Assembly: GCF_017549005.1 (NCBI RefSeq)
Contig: NZ_JAFYYT010000041.1
Location: 1 to 32,162 of the forward strand
From: Ruminococcus sp.
GTDB lineage: Bacteria > Bacillota > Clostridia > Oscillospirales > Ruminococcaceae
Direction of reading: 5' to 3'
Length of the DNA: 32,162 nt
Position numbers and translations under genes: made by a program. Every line of letters starts with the position of its first letter. Position 1 is the stretch's first letter. A model generated the notes under the pieces. It saw nothing but the letters and a program-made list of their open reading frames with translations, had not been told where the DNA came from and made no database searches. Positions 7,705-15,769 of this stretch are shown here, piece by piece.

Positions 7705-9954
7705 ATGAATTTTCAGGATCTTGCCAATAGTTTTCATGCACCTGCCTGTATTGTATCTGTTGAAAAAAAGCCTGACGGCGGATATGGCGAGATACGTCTT
7801 ACCGCAGGAAACAAAAAGTACGTCGAAATGGTCGAAATGCGTTTCGATAATGATGATTTCTATGTTTCGGAAGATGTCGGCTCCAAGTTTATCCCCGGTT
7901 CGCTTTATAATAAATATTTCCCGAAAAACCGCAGCTTTGAAGAGGTATGCTTCAAAGCTGCAGTAAAGAAAGTTCCTGTCCATACATATACTCATATGGA
8001 TAATGTGGATATCTGGTTCGACATTTACAGTATTCCACTTGACTGCGAAAACGGCAATGTCTGCTACTGTGTCTATATCGCCATCCCAAGCGAGAACGCC
8101 AATATCGTTCTTGATACAGACAAAACGGCCCGTACTTCCAACGACGTACTCAAGACCTGTATCAAGCTGCACAAAGCCAACAACCTCAAGGACGCCATGG
8201 AAGGTGTTATTGCGGAGATTCGACAGATCTGCAAAGCAGAGTGCTGCACAGTCCTGCTGCTGGATACTGCTAAAAAAGATTATTCTATCCTTGCCACAGA
8301 TTTCAGGGAAAACAGTAGACTGAAACGTGTTACGGAATTTGAAGGATACTATAATATCGCGGCTTCCTGGATAGATATGATAGGCACCGAAAACGACTGT
8401 GTCATTATTCAGGATAAGAATGATATGGAATATTACAGCCGTGTCAATAATCCCTGGTATCTCACACTAATTGAAGCAGGAGTCAGAAGCGTTGTACTGT
8501 TTCCTCTGCGCCAGGGGCATGAGATACTCGGCTTCATCTGGGCTACCAATTTCGATACCGATGATACCATGCGCATCAAGGAAACACTTGAATTTACTAC
8601 ATTTTTCATTTCTTCGCATATTGCCCGATATAAGATCATCAAGCGACTCGAATACATGAGCTATACCGACGCACTGACAGGGCTTCCGAACCGTTTTGCC
8701 TGCACTGATTATATTTCACAGCTTATTGAGTGCAATAACAGGTTCACGGCGGTCTCGATCGACCTAAACCACTTCAAAAGCATTAATGATTCCCTTGGTC
8801 AGGAGGCAGGAAATCAGGTGCTTATCGGAGTTTCGCAGTGCTGGAAGGCTATATCGGAAGAAGAAAGCTCGGATATCAGGCAGTATATCACCCGTATAAA
8901 CGGCGATGAGTTCCTTCTTGTTGTCAGCGGATACAGCTCAGAAAATGAACTGAGAGAAATTATCGGGAGATACGCCGACGCGCTGAATAAGCCTTTTACT
9001 GTTGACGGCTGTGATCTTTACATCACCGCAAGCTTCGGTTATGCAGAGTATCCTGCGGACGCAGACACTGCAGATTCCCTTATCTCCCATGCCGATGCAG
9101 CCATGAATGAGATAAAGAAAGCTCACAGCAGCGACCATATACTCAGATTTTCCTCTGAGATCCTCAAAAACGTTCATATGCTCGAAATCGAGAACAAGAT
9201 AAGGGCGGCACTTGAAAATGAAACCATATTCTTCAATTTGCAGCCGCAGTATGACATGGAGCACAGACTCCGCGGTTTTGAAGCACTTGCGCGTATGAAG
9301 GACGCAGACGGCAGCCTGATATCTCCGGGAGAATTCATACCTGTCGCAGAAAAAGTCGGTCTTATAGACAAGGTAGACGGTATGGTTTTCAGAAAGGCGG
9401 CTGAATGTTTCAGCAAGCTCGTAAAAAAGACAGGTCTTGAGCTGACACTGAGTATAAACGCATCTGTGAGACACCTTATGAAAAACGGCTTCGTTAACGA
9501 GATATCCGAGCTGATTAGAAACAGCGGTTTCTCTCCATGGCAGCTCGAGATAGAGATAACAGAGTCAATATTTATAGATTCGGCAGAAAAAGCCCTGCAA
9601 TGCATAAATCAACTCAGATGTATGGGGGTAAGATTTGCACTGGACGATTTCGGAACAGGCTATTCTTCCCTTAGTTACCTCAGCAAGATCCCTGTAAACC
9701 TGCTGAAGATAGACAAATCATTCATCGACAGGATCAATTCAAATGAGTCCTCAAAGCAATACGTAGCAGCGATGATATCAATGGGGCATATTATGGGACT
9801 CAGCGTAATTTCAGAGGGCGTTGAGGAACAGGAGCAGATCGAAACGCTCCGCAGTATCGGCTGCGACTATATACAGGGCTTTATATGGGGACGTCCTATG
9901 TCAGCCGATGACGCTGAAAAATTGGTTTCAGAAGCAGGAGATAAGACATTATGA
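7705..9954 (+). CDS. GAF-GGDEF-EAL cyclic-di-GMP signalling protein
   Basis: This 749-aa protein has no signal peptide or membrane segment, so it is cytoplasmic. Residues about 1-135 look like a PAS-type sensor. About 150-310 is a GAF-like domain, with cysteines in ICKAECCTVLLLD. The GGDEF domain begins at ALTGLPNR (about 325) and its signature is NGDEF at 399-403, Gly replaced by Asn at the first position. The EAL domain starts at EAL 526-528 and keeps EIEITES, DDFGTGYSSLSYL, KIDKSFI and SEGVEEQ, the metal- and substrate-binding motifs of active phosphodiesterases. Most likely it breaks down c-di-GMP under control of the sensor domains, with the GGDEF either weakly active or regulatory. Net direction is inferred. 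Start: GAAAGGAG 7 nt upstream. The stop codon falls in the loop of a hairpin (9941-9969). Confidence 0.93.
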   Translation: MNFQDLANSFHAPACIVSVEKKPDGGYGEIRLTAGNKKYVEMVEMRFDNDDFYVSEDVGSKFIPGSLYNKYFPKNRSFEEVCFKAAVKKVPVHTYTHMDNVDIWFDIYSIPLDCENGNVCYCVYIAIPSENANIVLDTDKTARTSNDVLKTCIKLHKANNLKDAMEGVIAEIRQICKAECCTVLLLDTAKKDYSILATDFRENSRLKRVTEFEGYYNIAASWIDMIGTENDCVIIQDKNDMEYYSRVNNPWYLTLIEAGVRSVVLFPLRQGHEILGFIWATNFDTDDTMRIKETLEFTTFFISSHIARYKIIKRLEYMSYTDALTGLPNRFACTDYISQLIECNNRFTAVSIDLNHFKSINDSLGQEAGNQVLIGVSQCWKAISEEESSDIRQYITRINGDEFLLVVSGYSSENELREIIGRYADALNKPFTVDGCDLYITASFGYAEYPADADTADSLISHADAAMNEIKKAHSSDHILRFSSEILKNVHMLEIENKIRAALENETIFFNLQPQYDMEHRLRGFEALARMKDADGSLISPGEFIPVAEKVGLIDKVDGMVFRKAAECFSKLVKKTGLELTLSINASVRHLMKNGFVNEISELIRNSGFSPWQLEIEITESIFIDSAEKALQCINQLRCMGVRFALDDFGTGYSSLSYLSKIPVNLLKIDKSFIDRINSNESSKQYVAAMISMGHIMGLSVISEGVEEQEQIETLRSIGCDYIQGFIWGRPMSADDAEKLVSEAGDKTL

Positions 9955-9969
9955 TTACTAATGTCTTAT
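9941..9969 (+). terminator. Hairpin around the GGDEF-EAL stop codon
   Basis: ATAAGACATTA (9941-9951) and TAATGTCTTAT (9959-9969) form a perfect 11-bp stem with the TGA stop (9952-9954) at the start of the 7-nt loop. No T-run follows directly, so it may act as a 3' stabiliser rather than a terminator. Confidence 0.4.
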
Positions 9970-10046
9970 GAGAATAAATTTATTTTCTCCGTTAAACGCC
10001 AATCTTTTTAGGCTGATCAAATTACAAAAATTTACTTTATATAAAT

Positions 10047-10090
10047 TAAAATAGTCACAAGATCATTCTGAATCCTGTGACTATTTTGAT
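10047..10090 (+). terminator. Intrinsic terminator after the GGDEF-EAL gene
   Basis: AAAATAGTCACAAGAT pairs with ATCCTGTGACTATTTT with one mismatch, followed by GATTTT. The right half closely resembles the terminator at 15080-15125 (ATCCTGTGACTGTTTTG). Confidence 0.6.
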
Positions 10091-10156
10091 TTTAGACATA
10101 ATGACATTATACTTATAGTGGCTGTACAAATCGCCGTTTAGTTTTTGGTTATAATT

Positions 10157-10258
10157 ACCTTTTTTGAAGTTGAGATTTTTGTGTCTGATCTGGAGAGCCT
10201 GTTTTTCATTCTCAGCTCCTATGGGAACGATGAGACAGATGTGAAGTTTTCGGTCATC
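10157..10258 (-). pseudogene. Relic of the CBM4-like module of the GH9 proteins
   Basis: The minus strand encodes about 34 residues (DDRKLHICLIVPIGAE, then RHKNLNFKKG) that align without gaps to the CBM4-like module of both GH9 proteins here. By eye 18 of 34 positions are identical to each, including the HI, P-GA, LQ and H-NL patterns. Outside this stretch the similarity stops: the frame continues into unrelated sequence and ends near 10055. No signal peptide, ribosome site or enzyme domain accompanies it. It is a decayed duplicate fragment of such a gene. A functional short protein is unlikely because a conserved Trp and the flanking strands of the domain are missing. Confidence 0.65.
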
Positions 10259-10522
10259 AGTCCGGAAAAATGACGGCATGAGGTGATTTTTTGACGGTAT
10301 ATCTTGAATTTAAAGCTGTTCTGTGATAAAATTAGTTTAGTAACTTTTGATTAATGCAATACTAAAAATGTGGGAATACAACAAAAAAGCGGTTCATACC
10401 ACAGCGTATTGCACAAAGTTTTAAAAACCTCCGAAAAAAGCAGAATAAAGCGCGTAGTTTTTCCTTCTGATGACGTCTAATAAGTGAAAGCTCGGGAAAA
10501 GCTTTCGGAAAGGAGCAGGTCT
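10259..10522. other. Intergenic leader of the ECF sigma operon
   Basis: Apart from the promoter at 10304-10332 I see no gene or clear structure. If that promoter is used the mRNA has a leader of about 185 nt. A CGTCTA motif at about 10475 resembles the -10 of ECF-type promoters, but no matching AAC-type -35 lies at the right distance. Confidence 0.35.
10304..10332 (+). promoter_or_regulatory. Possible promoter of the sigma/anti-sigma operon
   Basis: TTGAAT (10304-10309), 17 nt, TAAAAT (10327-10332). Confidence 0.4.
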
Positions 10523-11083
10523 ATGGATAACGGTGCAAGTAGCTACCGCCGTTTTCGTGACAATGGTGATGTACACGGATTGGATGAGATAATAATAGAA
10601 TACAGCGACGGTCTGATACTGTACCTGACAAGCATAGTAGGGAATATTCAGACAGCCGAAGAGCTTACGGAAGATACTTTTGTACTGCTCGGAACTAAAA
10701 AGCCGAAGTTTAAAGAAAAAAGCTCTTTCAAGACTTGGCTCTATGCGATAGGAAGGAATATTGCGGTAGACCATCTACGCAAATATTCAAAAAAAGCCTG
10801 TATTTCGTTAGAAGACGCCCCTGAGATGACGGATGATGAAAATGCTGTTGAAGAAGCATATATCAGGAAAGAACAGCAGATCACCATACATAAGGCAATG
10901 CGAAAGCTTCAGCCCAAATATCAGCAGGTGTTATGGCTCATCTATTTTGAAGGATTCAGCAATAAAGAGGCAGCAAAAATCATGAACAAGAGTCTCCGCA
11001 GCCTTGAATCCATACTTTATCGTGCTCGGAAATCACTTAAATCACAACTTGAAACGGAGGGTTTTGATTATGCTGAAACATGA
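10523..11083 (+). CDS. ECF-type RNA polymerase sigma factor
   Basis: This 186-aa protein has sigma region 2 at about 20-90 (YLTSIVGNIQTAEELTEDTF, then FKTWLYAIGRNIAVDHLRK) and sigma region 4 at about 125-180 (LQPKYQQVLWLIYFEGFSNK, then IMNKSLRSLESILYRARKSL). No other sigma regions are present, which defines the ECF group. The ATG at 10523 is preferred to the one at 10484 because AAGGAG lies 8 nt before it. The 3' end overlaps the next gene by 14 bp, so the two proteins are made in a coupled way, as for sigma/anti-sigma pairs. It should direct transcription of a small regulon in response to a signal sensed by its partner; the regulon cannot be read from this window. Confidence 0.9.
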   Translation: MDNGASSYRRFRDNGDVHGLDEIIIEYSDGLILYLTSIVGNIQTAEELTEDTFVLLGTKKPKFKEKSSFKTWLYAIGRNIAVDHLRKYSKKACISLEDAPEMTDDENAVEEAYIRKEQQITIHKAMRKLQPKYQQVLWLIYFEGFSNKEAAKIMNKSLRSLESILYRARKSLKSQLETEGFDYAET

Positions 11084-13100
11084 AGAGATGATAGAGAATG
11101 TACACCGCCGCATAGCTCAGTATGAGGAGGAGAAGAAAATGAGACATTCTTTATTCAGGAACCTTTTTTCAGTGATAAAGCCGAACACCAGCAAAGCTAA
11201 TAAAAATAGCGATGACGGATATACAGAAGTTGAAAGCGGTACGGAGCGTATCAGGACCTCAGGCCGTATGATTCGAATGGTAAGTTCAATTGCTGCAGCG
11301 GTCATACTGGTAACAGGCATAAGCGCTACGGGATATCTGCTCCACAAGAACAAGCCTTTGAATGAAAACGAAAAGGACAACGAAACAACCACTGAGGTCA
11401 GCGAAATAACATCTTCAAACACTATGGTCACGACTTCTGCAAGGAAGCCCGTCAGAATAGTGGAGACCGATCCATTCTCAGCGCTTCTGTGTGACGACTA
11501 TGATCTAAAGTATCCGCGCGTCATGCTGAAAAATTCCATGCGCGAAAGCATAAAGGAAGTGTTCGATTCCGTTAAGGAATGGGAGATCGCTGATAATTAC
11601 GACAGATTTGTTCATTATGATAACGGCGGTTCGTGGTCGCCGCTGGCTGAGCGCCTTAACTTTACATCGGTAAATTATTCTCTGCGTATCTGCGACGATA
11701 ATATAATCGAATATGCTGTTCTGATCGGGGATAAATGGAAAAAGACATTTTATGAATGCAACAGCCTTGAACTCATAAACAGCATAGCCGATATCATTGA
11801 AAGCGGAGCTCCCTATAACGGTGTGGATTTCGACGAAGACGTATCGGATTTCGTTTACTGGCCTACTTATGAGTCGGTGTCGCAGCTCAGTGATATCCAG
11901 AAAAAAATGATGCAGCTGCTTATGAAGAGCTGTGAATGGACGGAAAAAAGTGCTCAGCGCGACAGCTTTGTATGCGATTTTGTGCTGAACAGCGAGAAAA
12001 ACGGAAGACTCTACATTTATCAGGGCGGCGGAGCTGAATTTGTTGACGTTTCAGGCAGGGTATACGAGTGTGCGGGCTCGGATTTCTCCGAGGATTTCAG
12101 CTATATCATGTTCCCGTATAAGTATGGCCAAATGGAAACGACTGTACGGATACTTGATAAAGACGGAAAAGAGATCATCACGACCAATGCTCAGAACAGC
12201 GGGCGTCTTGAGAATTTCATCCTCAATGATTTTCCGGCATTGATCCACCCGATAGCAGCTGACGAGGAGTTCAGGCACAGCAATATCTCTGATTACAGAG
12301 TTGAAAAATCTTACAGAGCCAACGGCGTTGAGCTCAGAAGCGAAAGCTATTTGATCTCTGGTACAGGCCTTGTAGAGAGAGAAGACCATGTTGTGGATCC
12401 CGTAAAAGGACGGGTTCCCGGAGGCTCCCGATGCTACTATATAGACGGCTCGATCTTCGAGGCAAAGCTCAATGAACTGAATGATCCGATCCCGGAAGAA
12501 AAAACATCTGAAAATAAAGAGGAAGATAAAAAGGAAGAAGGAAAGCGCGAGGAAGTCCCTTTGACTACCGAACATCAGGAGAAAAACACTCAGCAGGCAA
12601 CGACCGAAAATGCCAAGCCTACAGAGAGTGATGTTCCGATAACGACCATCTCCGAATACTTTGAGGATAATTACGATACAACCAAGCCGCAGGTAGTTAT
12701 TTCCCATAAAATAAATAAAGATGAATGGGAAACAATTGCGTCATATAAGACGCATGACAACGATGTGCTCGACGATTTTGCAGCTGATATATTTACACCT
12801 ATGATCATGCCGGAGATTGAAGAACCTCTATATGGCATTTGTTCTATCGTAGAATCATATAGTATTGTAAGGATATATAAGACGAATGAAGGAAAAATAA
12901 GACGAGATTCTTTCGGCATATTTGAACGTGAAAATTTCGGAACGCCCTTATTGCCAAGCGGAAAATTCGGAACAGGCTCATCGGTTTCGTATGAGTTTGA
13001 TAACGGTGAGTGGATACCTGCAGGTGCAGAGAATTATTCTATAGACTTTGCGGCATTTAAAGAAGCGCTCACTGAATGTCTTGACAGATGTGCATACTGA
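11070..13100 (+). CDS. Single-pass membrane protein with large ectodomain, probable anti-sigma sensor
   Basis: This 676-aa protein starts at 11070 (GGAGG 9 nt upstream), overlapping the sigma gene; a longer frame from 11004 would lie inside that gene. Residues 1-68 are charged and helical with no zinc-binding HxxxCxxC motif. Residues about 69-92 form one membrane helix (MVSSIAAAVILVTGISATGY). After this comes a Thr/Glu-rich spacer, then about 560 extracellular residues. These look like two or three globular parts around about 120-470 and 530-676, separated by a strongly charged Glu/Lys/Thr linker at about 470-525. I do not recognise the ectodomain families. The arrangement fits an anti-sigma factor that holds the ECF protein with its short inner tail and senses something outside, similar in plan to SigI/RsgI polysaccharide sensors of clostridia but not evidently homologous. 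A terminator follows at 13140. Confidence 0.8.
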   Translation: MLKHEEMIENVHRRIAQYEEEKKMRHSLFRNLFSVIKPNTSKANKNSDDGYTEVESGTERIRTSGRMIRMVSSIAAAVILVTGISATGYLLHKNKPLNENEKDNETTTEVSEITSSNTMVTTSARKPVRIVETDPFSALLCDDYDLKYPRVMLKNSMRESIKEVFDSVKEWEIADNYDRFVHYDNGGSWSPLAERLNFTSVNYSLRICDDNIIEYAVLIGDKWKKTFYECNSLELINSIADIIESGAPYNGVDFDEDVSDFVYWPTYESVSQLSDIQKKMMQLLMKSCEWTEKSAQRDSFVCDFVLNSEKNGRLYIYQGGGAEFVDVSGRVYECAGSDFSEDFSYIMFPYKYGQMETTVRILDKDGKEIITTNAQNSGRLENFILNDFPALIHPIAADEEFRHSNISDYRVEKSYRANGVELRSESYLISGTGLVEREDHVVDPVKGRVPGGSRCYYIDGSIFEAKLNELNDPIPEEKTSENKEEDKKEEGKREEVPLTTEHQEKNTQQATTENAKPTESDVPITTISEYFEDNYDTTKPQVVISHKINKDEWETIASYKTHDNDVLDDFAADIFTPMIMPEIEEPLYGICSIVESYSIVRIYKTNEGKIRRDSFGIFERENFGTPLLPSGKFGTGSSVSYEFDNGEWIPAGAENYSIDFAAFKEALTECLDRCAY

Positions 13101-13139
13101 ATCAGCTGAACCTGAACAAAAGAAGAATACATAAATAAG

Positions 13140-13176
13140 ACAGGAGTATGTTCAATGAAACATACTCCTGTTTTTA
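13140..13176 (+). terminator. Strong terminator of the sigma/anti-sigma operon
   Basis: ACAGGAGTATGTT (13140-13152) and AACATACTCCTGT (13159-13171) form a perfect 13-bp stem, followed by TTTTT. Confidence 0.9.
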
Positions 13177-13382
13177 TGACAGAAAGGAATATTGTCCTGA
13201 TTTTTAGACTCTAATTTGTATCAGTTTGTTCAAAAACGTGTTCCGTATAAATGAAAACCGCTTTTTATCCACCAAAAGGAGTGAAAAATGGGTTTAACAT
13301 TTGCTCAATATGTTATATTATATATATGTATTATTCGTTTTTCATCTTAACACGATTTTTGACATTCAAGGAGGAACCAAAC

Positions 13383-15038
13383 ATGAGCAAAAACAAAACA
13401 TTAAAGTCAGTACTTGCTGGCGTTCTAGCAGGGACATTGGCACTTCCTGCGGCAGTTGCACCGCCTGTGGGTACTTTTGCACAGGAGTTTGACGCGAGCG
13501 GTGTATACTGCCATGACACTTTTGAGAGCGGTACAGATGATTGGGAGGGCAGAGGCGGCGCTTCCGTTTCAACTGGCAGTACAGCTTTCGCAGGAAGCGG
13601 CGCACTTTCCGTTTCCGACAGGGGAAGCGCATGGCACGGAGCTATGAAAGCTCTCGACGATACTGCATTCAAGGCAGGAGAGGAGTACAGCTTCAGCGCG
13701 GCAGTATCGGGCTCGGGCAATATGATGCTATCGCTCCAGTACAAGGACTCCTCAGGCAAAACAGTATACGACCACATTGCAAACGGGCAGTCATCAGGCG
13801 ATTATGTACAGCTCTCGAATGCAAATTACAAGCTTCCCGAAGGCTCGGAATATATCCTCTATGTTGAGACCGAATCAGGTACGGACAGTTTCTGCATTGA
13901 TGAGGTGATAATTGCAAAGGCAGGAGCCGATACAGGAAGCTCTGAGGCTGTAAAATCGGTACAGGGTGATTTCAACGGTGATGAGAGGATCGACTCCTTT
14001 GACCTCATTGCAGCAAGAAAAGCCCTGCTAAGCTCCGCTGAAATAGGCATGGAGATAGCTGATCTCGACGGCGACGGCAGTTTTGCAGTCAATGATATTG
14101 TTATGCTTTCAAAGTATATCCTTGCACAGGTAAGGGAGTTCGCAAAACCGAAGGTCACAACTACCACCCCGACGACAACAGCTCCCGTAACAACAACTAC
14201 CACAAGCAAGGCGGCAGGCGACTACATGGCAAGTATCCGCGATAAAATAACGGTGAATGTACCCTCGAATGTACTGAAAAATGCGGAGGGCAAGCTTGAG
14301 CACATCACATATTTCTCCAAGAAGGCAAACCGTGAAAAGGGTGCAAATGTATGGCTGCCTCCAGGATATGACAGCAGTAAGAAATATCCTGTATTCTATG
14401 TAAATCACGGCTACGGCGGCGACGAGTCGGCTATGGTGAACGGAATGGGCGTTCGTGAGATAGCCACGAACCTTATCAAGAGCGGTGAAGCAGAACCGAT
14501 GATAATCGTATTCACGAACCAGTATACCGATCCGAACCACACTGCACAGACAGGCAACGGTCAGGCAGATGTTCCCGGTTACGATAATTTCGTGGAGGAT
14601 ATGCCGGACAGCCTTATGCCGTATATCGAGTCTCATTATCCTGTCAAGACAGGACGTGAAAACACTGCAGTTGCAGGCTTCTCAATGGGAGGCAGAGAGT
14701 CGCTCTATATTGGTATGAAGTGCTGTGACAAGGTCGGATATATCGGCGGCGGAGCTCCTGCCCCGGGTATATTCCCAACAAAGGATCAGTTCATGACTCA
14801 CCCAGGCGTTATGAGCAAGGACGATATGAGGATAGATCCTCCGTATTCGCCGTATTTGCTGATGATCGCAGGTGGTACAGCCGATAATATGGTAAACGAC
14901 TTCCCGAAGCAGTACAGCGACCTGTTCACACAGCACGGCACGGAGAATATCTACATTTCCGTACCAGGCGGCGGTCACGACAGCAGTACGGTAATCCCGC
15001 TGATGTACAACTTCATAAGATTTATATTCAAGGCATGA
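13383..15038 (+). CDS. Secreted CBM-dockerin-CE1 esterase (feruloyl/acetyl-xylan esterase type)
   Basis: This protein has 551 aa. The start at 13383 follows AAGGAGG; the upstream extension to 13251 has no ribosome site and would bury the signal peptide. Signal peptide about 1-33 (cleavage near TFA/QE). Residues about 38-180 form a jelly-roll CBM of the CBM22/CBM4_9 kind (DTFESGTDDWEGRGGA). A dockerin of a different type from the GH9-like protein lies in the middle at 194-250 (QGDFNGDERIDSFD and DLDGDGSFAVND). A Thr-rich linker follows at about 257-280, then a CE1 esterase domain at about 285-551. The nucleophile is Ser434 in GFSMGG and the catalytic His is His532 in PGGGHDSS; VNHGYGG supplies the oxyanion hole. 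It would remove ferulate or acetate from xylan outside the cell while docked on the cellulosome. CE1 is secure by motif; ferulate versus acetate is not. Confidence 0.92.
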   Translation: MSKNKTLKSVLAGVLAGTLALPAAVAPPVGTFAQEFDASGVYCHDTFESGTDDWEGRGGASVSTGSTAFAGSGALSVSDRGSAWHGAMKALDDTAFKAGEEYSFSAAVSGSGNMMLSLQYKDSSGKTVYDHIANGQSSGDYVQLSNANYKLPEGSEYILYVETESGTDSFCIDEVIIAKAGADTGSSEAVKSVQGDFNGDERIDSFDLIAARKALLSSAEIGMEIADLDGDGSFAVNDIVMLSKYILAQVREFAKPKVTTTTPTTTAPVTTTTTSKAAGDYMASIRDKITVNVPSNVLKNAEGKLEHITYFSKKANREKGANVWLPPGYDSSKKYPVFYVNHGYGGDESAMVNGMGVREIATNLIKSGEAEPMIIVFTNQYTDPNHTAQTGNGQADVPGYDNFVEDMPDSLMPYIESHYPVKTGRENTAVAGFSMGGRESLYIGMKCCDKVGYIGGGAPAPGIFPTKDQFMTHPGVMSKDDMRIDPPYSPYLLMIAGGTADNMVNDFPKQYSDLFTQHGTENIYISVPGGGHDSSTVIPLMYNFIRFIFKA

Positions 15039-15079
15039 CCGTAATTGCATATAGTATGCGATAAAGCCTAAAAAGTCAG

Positions 15080-15125
15080 ACAGTCACAGGATATTGATTT
15101 TATCCTGTGACTGTTTTGTTTTTGT
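15080..15125 (+). terminator. Terminator of the CE1 esterase gene
   Basis: ACAGTCACAGGATA (15080-15093) and TATCCTGTGACTGT (15101-15114) form a perfect 14-bp stem, then TTTGTTTTTG. It probably also serves the convergent minus-strand gene. Confidence 0.88.
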
Positions 15126-15144
15126 ATGTACTATAAGAATTGCT

Positions 15145-15693
15145 TTACAGATAAACTTCATAAAGCTTAAAAACCACGAAATCGCCCTCTTCCAGTGTGA
15201 GCGGAGGATGAGTAAGCCTGAATTTTTCCCTTTCTGCAATATATTCGTCTATTTCCTCTTTTGTTTGAAAAAGTCCGTATTGATTCAGAGTAAACTGCGG
15301 GAATACAAACGGTATCTCATTGTATACAGCTGAATAATTATCACCGTTTGCATAGGCGTAATCATATCCCAAAAATTTCTTCCTTACATCGGGAGCAGAA
15401 AATACGGGCTCCGGTATTTCGGATTCGCAAAGCAGAATTCTGAACGGTATATTGCGGCGTTTGGCTTCATTTATATACCTGGATATGTACTCAATATCAG
15501 TGCAGGCTGCGACCCAGGAGTGTTCGCCGTGATCGGTAAATGTTTTGTCTATATTTTCGTCATAGTATTTTTCAAAGCTTTCATCGTCATTGAGGAACCA
15601 GTTCTCTCCCGTTTTTTCACTTAAACCGCTGCCGTCTATTCCTTTGTAGCTGCTTTCTGCATATCTTTGCATTATAAAGCCGTTGACAAACAT
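15145..15693 (-). CDS. Hypothetical protein, 182 aa
   Basis: This is a soluble, acidic, aromatic-rich protein without signal peptide or membrane segment. The start at 15693 has AAAGGAG 9 nt upstream. The middle reads like an alpha/beta segment (WVAACTDIEYISRYINEAKR, then IPFRILLCESE), and the C-terminal end (GDFVVFKLYEV) is a beta strand as in small enzyme or immunity-type proteins. I do not recognise the family. It lies 76 nt downstream of the flavin reductase gene on the same strand and may be read from that gene or from its own promoter (TTGACA at 15761-15766). No functional call is justified. Confidence 0.75.
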   Translation of the reverse strand: MFVNGFIMQRYAESSYKGIDGSGLSEKTGENWFLNDDESFEKYYDENIDKTFTDHGEHSWVAACTDIEYISRYINEAKRRNIPFRILLCESEIPEPVFSAPDVRKKFLGYDYAYANGDNYSAVYNEIPFVFPQFTLNQYGLFQTKEEIDEYIAEREKFRLTHPPLTLEEGDFVVFKLYEVYL

Positions 15694-15737
15694 ATCTTAC
15701 TGCTCCTTTTTCAAATTAAAAGTGCCTGTAATTGCTT

Positions 15738-15766
15738 TTTAACGAAACGTGTCTGTTTACTGTCAA
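15738..15766 (-). promoter_or_regulatory. Possible promoter of the 182-aa protein gene
   Basis: On the minus strand a perfect -35 TTGACA (15761-15766) is followed after 17 nt by a poor -10, GTTAAA (15738-15743). Confidence 0.35.
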
Positions 15767-15769
15767 AGC

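Noticed and set aside
10470-10480. ECF-type autoregulatory promoter with CGTCTA
   Set aside because: No AAC-type -35 element at 16-17 nt; the hexamer alone is too short to support the call.
13251-13382. Upstream extension of the CE1 esterase start
   Set aside because: It has no ribosome site and would place 44 hydrophobic residues before a complete signal peptide; 13383 has AAGGAGG.
13331-13777. Minus-strand frames over the CBM-dockerin-CE1 gene
   Set aside because: Shadows of a well-supported plus-strand gene in GC-richer codons; no start signals.
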